64,000 nt of DNA from Klebsormidium nitens (Eukaryota > Streptophyta > Klebsormidiophyceae > Klebsormidiales > Klebsormidiaceae), in assembly GCA_000708835.1 (NCBI GenBank), contig DF237013.1, positions 5,071 through 69,070 of the forward strand. The letters run 5' to 3'. Position numbers and translations under genes: made by a program. Shown here in pieces: positions 55,566 through 64,000 of the stretch (the stretch's first letter is position 1; every line of letters begins with the position of its first letter). The notes under the pieces are model-generated. The model was not told where the DNA came from. It made no database searches and saw only the letters and a program-made list of their open reading frames with translations.

Positions 55566-58205
55566 TTAAACGCTTGACGCCGGTTCCATCGATTTCTCGG
55601 GATGCCCGGGCTTTCCCCGGAAGGAGCCGTCAGCCTCCAGCTTGGACTCGTAGTTGACGTGGCCCCACGGCATGAAAGGGTCCATCCATTTCGCGTGGCC
55701 GCCGTACAGGGGACACGCGAACAGCCCCGCAATGATGGCGCCGCCAAATTCTGCGCAGATGCAAGCCCAAACTCAGTGGACTCTCCAAGGCGGTACAAGA
55801 GCAACCGACAAGAGCAGATCTCAGAGGGAAATCATCGCTGGTCAGAGTAAATGCCCAAGAGTGTTTGGCGTCAGAATTATCTATTTCTGGAGTTGTAAGG
55901 TTGCTCGAGGACCGTTTCAACGAGGATTGAATGGCCTTTGATTGACTCAAAATTGTCTCGCGAGGTGAGGCCCTGACAAGCGAAGTCCTATCCAACTTTG
56001 TGACACCTGACGGAAAGTAAGGTAACCCACAGAAAACTGCATATGAGCGCCGCTTGTGACTTACAGCATCGCGATCGTGTCCTCCGCTCAGAATGCATTT
56101 TGAATGAACGAAGCCGGAGTAGAAAGTCCAAAGTAAACCTCAAAACCTCCTCCGTCTTGACGAAAGGAGGTTTCTCGTTGCTTCGAGATTATCAAGTACC
56201 GCTTGAACCCCATCTTTCTTGAAGCACGAGAACAGCTCAAAGGTCTCCCTGGGCTCAACTGCCACCAAAAAGCAGCATCCGATTCATACGTCAGTCTGCT
56301 AACAAAGCCTCGAAAACTAACAACGGAAGAACGAAATACGAAGAGAAGCAGCGAAAATACTTACGTCCGAGAATGTAGTAGCCCACTTTATCCCAGTAGC
56401 AGTGGAAGACGCAGGCGGGACCGAGCACACGGACCGGGCTGACACCGCCCCCGGAGAAAGCTGCTGACATAAAGATGACGACCACCAGAGTGAAGCCGGC
56501 AGCGATCGGAGCGACGTTCCCTGAGGACGAACGAAAAGAAGGTTGTTAGTGATGCGGCCAAAACTATATATACAAGTTTGGCGGGGGATTTTGATGACGT
56601 CATTTGGAAGAGAGCAGATTGACGAGGTGACATGAGCAGAGCGATAAAGTCTCGCAAGCGGGCGGAAACAGCTAACTGAGTCCGACAGCTAGGCGAATTT
56701 CGCCCGCGATCTGGACGGAACGAAGTCGTCTGAAAAACAGAACTGTCCCGCCCAGAGCGGTCGAAGCTTCGAAACTCCTCCCAGGCTCAAAAGGCCGTCA
56801 CACGACGGCATCTTCAAAGTGCCCAATAGCGAAACTGGATTACGAGTCCGATGAGCGAATGGTGCCCTCACCAAAGAACCTAGCGGAATTGGAATAGAAG
56901 TCCGGATGAGCAAAAGTTGCCCTCACCGAAAGAGGGGGATCCGATGGCAACGGCGTAAACCACTGAGACGAGGATGAAGGAGTTGAAGAACTCCCAGCCG
57001 AAGAGTTGGCCGTTGGTGGTGGTTGCGCCCGGGGAGAAGCAACCGGGGCCGCTGTCGCCCATGGCAACGCCTGCGCCGGGCACGAGGCCAGCCTGGAAGA
57101 AAGAACCGGGCGAGAATCAGTGGGGGCATTTTGAGGTCGGTGCGAAGTGCAACAATTGTAGTTGGGGAGATCACGTAAGAACCTGAAAACTTGCTATTTC
57201 TTGAAAGATCCTGCCATACGAGCGAGGTTGCGGTCACTGCTGCGCATATGGTGATCAGGAAAGGATGCGCACGAAGAGCTACTTTGCGAGATGCTTAAGT
57301 GCAGATCCCAAAGACGATGGCCTACTTTGTGTTTGTAAAAGGGAAACCGAACCTCCAAATGCGCAACAGAAAGGCGAATGTCCTGGAGAGAAACGCACCA
57401 GTTTAGGAACGAAGCGCCAAGCATCTCAAATCAGTTCAGGCAAAGAGCCATAACCCTGTCAACGCTTACCATGATAAGAGAAGCGAAGATGGCGCCCAGA
57501 AGTTGCGCAAGCATGTAGAGGAGTCCCTTGAGCAGGTCGATATGACCGGTGATCATTGTCGCGATGGTCACGGTGGGGGTGACGTGGCCTCCCGAGATGT
57601 TGGCAATCGCAAAGACTGCAAAGAACGAGGCAAAGTCAGAAACTCTTTGGAGACTCGAGAGAGGGTTTTTCCAAACGACGAGAGGCTGGATTCACTCCTG
57701 ACGGCGGCTGGGATTAGGGACAGCTGATAGCTGTTTGGTGCAGAGAGCAGGCAAGCACGGGCTGGACACCTTTTGTTTTGGAGAGTGGTTGAATAGAAGG
57801 AGTCGAAGCCAAGAAGAGATAAAACGCCAGGCAGTACTGCTCTTTGATTACCAGCTGGTTTCACTAACGCAGTCGTTTAGCAGATTCCTCGGGGCCCGCA
57901 GGACTTTACATAGCATACTCTATGCCTTGAAGAGCATTCCATGAGCCCAGCAGTTTTAGATTGTCTGCAGCAAGAAGCATGATCAAGTTCAGCTTTGATG
58001 ACTTACTGACGATCATCAGTGCCAAGCCGTTGGCGAAAGCTGCCATGACCACATTTGGGGGGGGTGCCAGTGGCCCTGTCGCAACATAGAGCGCTGAACC
58101 CCCCGCAAGGGCAAACACCAGGGACCCAAAGAATTCAGCCAGCACTGCGCTGACATATTTGATGGAGCCAAAGTGAAGGGGAGGGGTCTCAAGAAGGCCC
58201 GGCAT
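55566..58205 (-). CDS. Aquaporin-family (MIP) protein with non-canonical NPA boxes
   Basis: Five minus-strand exons: 58205-58007, 57615-57470, 57092-56927, 56520-56365, 55750-55566; 283 residues, phases 1,0,1,1. The fold is clear: YVSAVLAEFFGSLVFALAGG (TM1), ANGLALMIVIFAIANISGGH (TM2 into loop B), LLKGLLYMLAQLLGAIFASL (TM3), GWEFFNSFILVSVVYAVAIG (TM4), APIAAGFTLVVVIFMSAAFS (TM5), VGYYILGQFGGAIIAGLFA (TM6). In loop B the usual HVNPAVT reads HVTPTVT (79-81). In loop E the second NPA is SPV (198-200), while the selectivity Arg (R201) and LGPA remain. Loop C is long and Gly/Pro-rich (GDSGPGCFSPGATTTNG), as in some algal MIPs. The C-tail is hydrophilic. Water or solute permeability is uncertain. 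Intron 3 holds a copy of the exon 3 donor. The gene is divergent from the peroxiredoxin. Confidence 0.9.
56812..56927 (-). repeat. Copy of exon 3 tail and donor in aquaporin intron 3
   Basis: Minus strand: exon 3 ends CCCTCTTTCG then GTGAGGGCAACTTTTGCTCA; 55 bp later TAGGTTCTTTG then GTGAGGGCACCATTCGCTCA recurs, followed by similar text (TCCGGACTTCTATTCCA / ATCGGACTCGTAATCCA). The second block thus contains a complete duplicate 5' splice site. Confidence 0.85.
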
Positions 58206-60294
58206 TTTGGCTGATGGGGTGGCTCACGAATGAGATCTGCAGAGAGGAGAAAGCAGGGCAATGTTAGTTAATGAATCTGGGGCAACGTTTTCTTTCAAAC
58301 AATTGTATTCTAGCATAACCTTCTGTGCTTCTGTCTAGTTGTTGAAGACTTGCAAAGGAAATGTGGAGTGGATCCAATCATACAAGGTGAGCCAAGATCG
58401 ACAATTTGAGAGCTTGACGACAGCTGGCACTAAAGAATGAGAAACGTTTGTTTGCAGGGAAGAATCAATGAGAAGGAAGTTCTAGAGACAGAATAAGAGA
58501 ATGAGGCAATAAGTACCATGCATATTCCCTGACGTTCTTTAAGAGAAGTGCAACTTTGTGGCAGCTCATACAAAAGAACCTCAACTTCATCACACTTTAT
58601 CACTCCCCATCCTCAGTCTCGCAGGTCCCTCCACTGAAGAAGTCTTTACCCCTCCTCAGACTCTGCTCAAAGCTAGCTCACGAAGACAGACGAACATTTT
58701 TGAAAAGGAAGTCCATCAAGTTGCATCGTGCATCGCAGCAATGTTGTGTTTCCATACGTACCTGGCGCTAGCTGGGCCGACGTGTGCGAGGATCACGCAA
58801 GGGCTCTCAACCTGTTTGCAGTGCGGATTTGATTTGGCAGTGTCTCAGCTGCTCACTTCCTCTGTGACGAGTTCAAGAAGCAAAATACCAAAAGTGAAGT
58901 GGAGGTTGGGAGCACGATTGAGCTGACGAAGAATCTTTAGAAGTGGGAAAGAGTAGAAGTGCCAGTTATATACGTACTCATACGTCTTTGCCAAGGAGAT
59001 GCCAAGAGTCGCGTTCAAAGCTAAGAGCTATATATCTGCAGTTTTTGCAGTCTAGCATAGTGTGCTTCCGACTTCCGAGTCCATTATCATGCGACCACGG
59101 GCTAGAATGTGGGACTCAGCTCGTGGACTCAAGAAGAACTTCGTCGCGCGCTCTTCGATAGACCACAGAATTTAATATGTACTGCTTCTATGGGACTTAT
59201 TCAAAGTGGTCCTTCAACCAGCCATAAGCATGAGCCACTTGAGGCACCGAATGCGGCAGCCATTATTACTGCGCCGCTACCGCAGTAATCGATCTCTTTT
59301 CTCGCAAGACTGGCGGGCCAGAAATGGGCCCTCCTATAGACTCTAGTATAGTACGTGGTCTTCCGCCGCTTCTCAGCGACTTCACCCCGGTCATCACCGC
59401 CCCTATCGGTCGCCCCCCGGGCTTGGACTTGGAATTTACATGGTGCACGGGGGCTCATTTTGAGCCAATCAGCGCGTGTGGAGGCCAATTTTGCGGGAGT
59501 CATTTTTGACGTCATGCGTTGTGCACGTGACGTGGCCATTTGCGAGCCCCGTGTTGGCAATCTGCAATGATGGCTTTTCGCCCGGAATTGCGCGGCGGCG
59601 GCGGCGCGCAACGCTGTGCAGTGCATGATGCACTTGAGATATCGCCCCAATATGAGTCTCCATGAAGAGTCCACAGCCCAGCTAGTACCCAGCTACCTAA
59701 CTTACCTACATTAGACTTGTAGGTAGTGGGGGCAGAAATTCTAGATGAGCTTGACACAACTTCGCGGAAGCCAGTTTCCAAATGGAGTTTTATGGACCAC
59801 TTTAACCTAGGCAAACTCGGAAGATTGATCGGCCCGTGACGTCAGAGATCGTGCTGACATCCATGGGGGCCATTCCGGTGCACGTGCTTATGAGGGGCTC
59901 ACGTCCTTTGCAGTACCTACTGCGAGTGCGACGCATTTCCACACAGGTTGAATCACAACTTTCCTTAGCTCAAAAGTGGGCCCTCATCATGTGCCGAACA
60001 ATAGAGCAATCCTAAGAACTCACCCCTAATTTGCATTCCTTCCTTGCGAACCCTACAGACCCGGTCGCAGATCAGCGAATGCAATAAGATAAAGGCTTCT
60101 GCCCCCTTAACCCCAGCCAGATCCTCAGCTACTTAAAGCTCCGTGTCTTTCCGTCATTCTCAAACTTCAACTCGCCGAGCTTCCTTTGCTTTCAAGCATC
60201 CAAAAGCTCCTGCTTCTGTTCTCAGCTCCCAGAACAAGACTCTGTACCCGCCTTGCAACCAGTCAGATTCTTCTTATCTTCAAAGTCAGCAGCA
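58206..60294. other. Divergent promoter region (aquaporin / 1-Cys peroxiredoxin)
   Basis: About 2.1 kb without a recognised gene. It contains several ACGT-core motifs between 59515 and 59890 and a GGCGGCGGCGGCG run near 59593. A CTTAAAG box at about 60133 could serve the peroxiredoxin. A 157-codon minus-strand open frame near 59201-59674 looks like chance. Confidence 0.5.
59521..59537. promoter_or_regulatory. Cluster of ACGT elements resembling an ABRE / G-box
   Basis: GTGCACGTGACGTGGCC contains CACGTG (G-box) and ACGTGGC (ABRE core) side by side. GTGACGTCAG (59836-59845) and GGTGCACGTGC (about 59878-59887) follow downstream. In land plants such elements drive abscisic-acid and desiccation induction of 1-Cys peroxiredoxin genes. 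Position about 760 bp from that start codon makes a role plausible but unproven. Confidence 0.4.
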
Positions 60295-63200
60295 ATGGCG
60301 GCAGTCCCTTCCGGAGCTGAGGCTTATGCGAAGCTGTATCCTGAGACGTCCAGCGATGGGGTAAGCCGCAGAAGCTCCAAATGTGCTCCTCGCTGTTGTA
60401 TCCTTGTTTTCATCTGGCGCATCAGTTGGTATTGCACCTCAGTGTGTGGCGTTTGCTGCTCATCTGCTGAAAAGTGGGCAGGTACGATCTGGGTCTAAGC
60501 CTCAATGATGAGAGTGTGAAGGGCTCAGTTTGTGGGGCATCACGAAGGGTGTTTATGCAATTCCAGCAACTCTATATTTAATTCTCTGAGCTTATTGCTG
60601 CTTGTCCTTTGGCGTAGGCAAGTGTGTCTCTCACAAAGTGTCACATGCATCAGTCTCTTCAGCATTGAGATTTTGCAACGAAGTGGGCTGGGGCCTTACG
60701 TCTAGGGGTTCGGAAAAGCTCATCTTTTGCGCTGATCTAAAGTAGAGGAACCCTTGGCATCCTCTCTGAATTGCTAATAAAACGTACCAATTGCTTCCTA
60801 AGAAGACCAAGCACTTCTTGCTTCCGCATTCTGATACTTATGTTCGAGTAAAGGTCACCTCTCCCCTGTGACTCTCTTTCTTTCTGGCACAGGAGTTCAA
60901 TAAGAAATTCCTGAATTGACATGGTCGGTGAAAGAAGATCAACTAATGTGAAATTTTACCCACCTGCAGGTGCTCCGCCTGGGCAACATTGCCCCTGACT
61001 TCTCCGCAGAAACCACCAAGGGCCCCATGCCTAGTTTCCACAAGTGGATCGATGGGCACTGGGCCATCCTCTTCTCTCACCCTGCAGACTTCACCGTGAG
61101 TGTATTTCTCCCGTCCTCTTGGGTTCCTAAAGCTTGAACTCTTCTAAGATATTTCTGAGGCTTCTCCTCAACAAGTCGGTCAAAAAGCAGGAGCACTGTG
61201 CCCGCAATTGCTGATAAAAGTCTGAATGGAGGCGAGTTGCTATAAGGCTGTATATGGGCTATAAGCTTCTTTCGCCTCCCTCGCAAAGAGTCATCAGAGC
61301 AGCCCACTACGATGGTCGAGTCTATTCAACTTTTGGCTCGAGGTGCTGAACCATCATTCAGCATTCCAACTGCATCAGCGGAAGGAAAAATTGCCATAAT
61401 TCTGCACGACTCTCCAAGTGGGCATTCGGTAGGCGAGTATGGAGAGTCATTGGGCACTTTAACGGACTCTTATTTCTGGCCTCTTTTGCAGCCGGTGTGC
61501 ACCACTGAGATCGGCCGGTTGGCCCTCAAGTACGACTACCTCAACTCCATCGGTGTCAAGCTGGCCACCCTCTCCTGCGACCCCGTGAGTCTACCATGCC
61601 TAGTTCTCTGAAGGGACAGCTCTTTTTTATACAAGTTCTCTATTTACAACGACACTTCAAAAAATGTGGATTTTGCTTGGACGAGTGCTCTACCAAAGAT
61701 CGGGCACTTCATTCATCTCGAAGCTTGGGGTGTTGGAAGCGCTAGCCAGAGATAGAGCTAATTCCCTGCACTTCCAAATCTAAAATTCCTGAATAGCCAG
61801 TCTTCGAACAGGAATCTTTAGGGTTCCGCTTCTGCGCCGTCCGGATCGTAGCGAACTTGATTCCAGCTTCAGACTGCCCCAGGATCTCTGCCGTTCGCAA
61901 GTCGCCTCAAGAAGACAGAACCCATCATACGGTCTCGTGTGCAAAGCTATATAGGACTAGATGCTTTCGCGCTCAAATAGTCTCGCACAAAGTTATGATC
62001 TTGCCCTGATTCTGTTTCTGACCATACTTTTCCCCCCCCGAAAACAGGTGAGCAGCCACACCAAGTGGCTGGAGGATGTGGTGGCGCACTGCGAGAACAA
62101 GATCACGATCGACTTCCCCATCATTGCTGACCCCACGCGCGAGATCAGCGTCAAGTACGGCATGCTGGACCCCACCATCAAGGACAAGGAGGGCCTGCCC
62201 CTCACCTGCCGCGCCGTCTTCATCATCGGTGAGAGGAGGTCTCTCGCATCTAGTTGGCCAGTTGACTTCGGAGAAGGTCGTGGGTCTCTGCGCATGTGGT
62301 TGGCGATCCATGTTTTCGAACGTCGTTGGTTCTCGTTAAGATGCTCTCCGGCGTTTCCACAGCAGTATCTTATACCTCCTTTGTACAGGCACGCCCACAG
62401 CAGTATCTTATACCTCCTTTGTACAGGCACGCAGACAGTGACTCGGGTCTAGCAAACAGTTTGTAAATACAGGACGCCATTTGAGTTCGTGTCTCTGCTC
62501 GGGCAAGGTTTCAAAAATCGTCGTCCTTTTCTCATCTTCCATTGCCGATCCGCAACGTGCTTGGAAAGTTAGAAACCTTTGCTTCGTCTTCAAAGCGACC
62601 GCTCCGTCCGTTCTCTGAAATGTCAAGACAAGTCACCGAAGCAAAGCTCGCTCCCCTCTGACTTCCCTGACAGAGCCACAGGCATCCTCGCTCGACGCAC
62701 TCTGAGTCCCTTCTCTTTTCTTTGCAGGCCCCGACAAGAAGCTGAAGCTGTCTCTGAACTACCCCGCTTCCGTCGGCCGCAACATGGACGAGATTGTGCG
62801 AGTGACGGACGCCCTCATGCTCTCCGCCAAGCACTCCATCGTAAGTCCCTCCTACCTGCTCCTTAGAAAGAAAGTCGGGTGCTGGCGGAGTTGCTGAAAG
62901 TGTTAGCGAGGGCCACCGTTCGAAAAGCTGCCGTGAAAGCGTGACTCTTTCTCGGTTGAAGGGCCGTACAAGAAACGCCGACATCAGCGCTCTTACAAAG
63001 TAGTACCCACTTGAAATGTCGACCTCGTGTGGGTTCGGGGTCGCAAAGATGGAAAGACCGATAGCGTGCACGCTTTGGCTTTCGAGCGCAGCACGTTCGT
63101 GGAGTCCCGTCACGGAAGATCGCTGACAGTCCCCTTTTGCCCCCGCTCTGGCTCCTCTGCGCCGTACTGCTCCCATCCGCGTCCTCGTTGCTTCCATGAC

Positions 63201-63658
63201 CTTCGCATCGTATTCACAGAAAGGCCTGCTTCAGTAATCCTAGTAATCCTAGTAATCCTAGTAATCCTAGTAATCCTAGTAATCCTAATAATCCTAGTAA
63301 TCCTCTTGCTAGATCAGCTTCCCTCCTTCCTTTCCATAACCCCTCCCGCGAGCACCCTCCGCCAATTGGCTCAAGATTAGAAACCAGCGCCGAATTCCTG
63401 CTCCGATCTCTTTCACAACCGAAGTCTTTCTCCTAACCCACCATTCCTGTTTCCTAACCCCTATTCCTCGCTGCGCAGGCACTCCCCGCGAACTGGCCCA
63501 ACAACCACGAGAGCATCGGCATGAAGGGCTCCGCGTTTTTGCTGCCCACCGTGACCAAGGAAGACGCGCAAAAGTACTTCCCGGGATACAAGACGTGCGC
63601 GGTGCCGTCGGGCGTAGAGTACCTCCGCCTAACCAAGATCGAAGACCTGAAGTTGTAG
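60295..63658 (+). CDS. 1-Cys peroxiredoxin (PER1/PRDX6-type)
   Basis: Six exons: 60295-60360, 60970-61095, 61492-61584, 62048-62228, 62728-62840, 63479-63658; 252 residues, phases 0,0,0,1,0. RLGNIAPDFSAETTKGPMPS leads to ILFSHPADFTPVCTTEIGRL, where Cys67 in the P-x3-T-x2-C motif is the peroxidatic cysteine. Next come KLATLSCDPVSSHTKWLEDV, FPIIADPTREISVKYGMLDP and TCRAVFIIGPDKKLKLSLNY PASVGRNMDEI. The C-terminal arm ALPANWPNNHESIGMKGSAF to YLRLTKIEDLKL is that of the 1-Cys subfamily, with no resolving Cys at the 2-Cys position. It reduces hydroperoxides in cytosol or nucleus. About 30 residues at the N-terminus exceed the usual plant length; the ATG at 60295 is favoured by its clean phase to exon 2. 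Introns 4 and 5 carry short tandem repeats. Confidence 0.96.
62357..62432. repeat. 38-bp tandem duplication in peroxiredoxin intron 4
   Basis: CCACAGCAGTATCTTATACC then TCCTTTGTACAGGCACGC occurs twice without a mismatch, starting at 62357 and 62395. Each copy contains a TTTGTACAG acceptor-like string. Confidence 0.93.
63233..63304. repeat. 9-bp tandem repeat (AGTAATCCT)8 in peroxiredoxin intron 5
   Basis: Eight uninterrupted 9-bp units, one carrying ATAATCCT in place of AGTAATCCT. It is a simple minisatellite, about 175 bp before the last exon. Confidence 0.97.
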
Positions 63659-64000
63659 ATGGGCTCGAGCGGTCTGAGTTGGAAATGGGTCAGGGAGAGT
63701 TTCATGTTGGGTTACTAAGTACGGTGGTGTTACTAAGAGTTGGTGTAAATCCGATGAACCTGGGATGATTACTAAGTACACAGAACGCGCGCTCGCTTTT
63801 GGGAAGGTTCGTTGATTGGAGCTTGCCACGTGTGCTTAACAGATAGATCTTCACAAGCGACCTGGCAGCCCCTATAATATACTCGAGTCAGCTCGTTGTC
63901 ATAAGCAGTAGCTAGCTGTCTTGAACCATTTTGAAACATGACATATAAAGCCTTTCTGTCGTTCAAAGCTTCTTCGTCTTCTTCGAGCCACTGCTTACGC
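63659..64000. other. Region downstream of 1-Cys peroxiredoxin
   Basis: About 340 bp to the window edge, probably the 3' UTR and start of the next spacer. TTACTAAGTAC-like words recur near 63712-63780. A CCACGTGT G-box-like site lies at about 63826. No gene was recognised. Confidence 0.5.

Noticed and set aside
59201-59674. 157-codon minus-strand frame upstream of the peroxiredoxin
   Set aside because: Ala-rich run derives from GGCGGC repeats; no recognised domain or splice context.
62532-63197. 221-codon minus-strand open frame
   Set aside because: Antisense to peroxiredoxin exon 5 and its introns; no family motif.
63233-63304. CRISPR-like array
   Set aside because: Units are contiguous 9-bp repeats without spacers, and the genome is eukaryotic.

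Overview
The window reads as nuclear DNA of a green-lineage eukaryote. Genes are split into many short exons (3 to 12 per gene) with GT-AG introns, and every model given here keeps phase across all junctions. The gene set includes a TIFY-CCT-GATA (ZIM/ZML-type) transcription factor, a plant-type nucleobase-ascorbate transporter and a plant-type 1-Cys peroxiredoxin. The near-balanced base composition, short intergenic gaps and mixed gene set suggest a streptophyte alga (Klebsormidium-like). That placement is inference; no search was possible.

Layout. 0-0.3 kb: fragment of a LINE reverse transcriptase on the minus strand, cut by the window edge. 2.1-4.9 kb (-): J-domain co-chaperone with an organelle-type presequence. 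6.2-12.4 kb (+): DUF815-type AAA+ ATPase with a transit-like N-terminus, divergent from the J-protein. 14.0-22.6 kb (-): 12-exon nucleobase-ascorbate transporter. 24.4-25.8 kb (+): mitochondrial ribosomal protein bL32m. 26.7-29.2 kb (-): nucleolar NOP16. 29.2-31.2 kb: spacer with a direct repeat and a Harbinger-like inverted-repeat element. 31.2-37.4 kb (+): MFSD5/MOT2-type major facilitator with two alternative last exons. 37.4-40.8 kb: spacer with two adjacent inverted-repeat elements. 40.8-46.7 kb (+): TIFY-CCT-GATA factor. 48.0-53.6 kb (+): atypical short-chain NAD(P)-binding epimerase-like protein. 55.6-58.2 kb (-): aquaporin-family protein lacking both NPA triplets. 60.3-63.7 kb (+): 1-Cys peroxiredoxin, divergent from the aquaporin.

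The genes do not form one pathway. The pattern that links them is structural. In at least four independent genes (DUF815 ATPase, transporter, MFSD5, aquaporin) the introns contain tandem, decaying copies of the neighbouring exon end together with its splice site. The clearest case is seven relic copies of the head of one exon, each about 84-101 bp apart, upstream of the real exon. The same kind of array extends past the stop codon of the transporter. The MFSD5 gene also carries two different, in-phase last exons that encode the same final membrane segment, as if one such duplication had become functional. I regard this splice-junction tandem duplication as the most novel observation in the window.

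Other notable items are a decayed mitochondrial-type tRNA-His inside an epimerase intron, two dispersed copies of a short MITE, pentapeptide expansion in the GATA factor, FGFG repeats in the ATPase and a probable GC-AG intron in the transporter.
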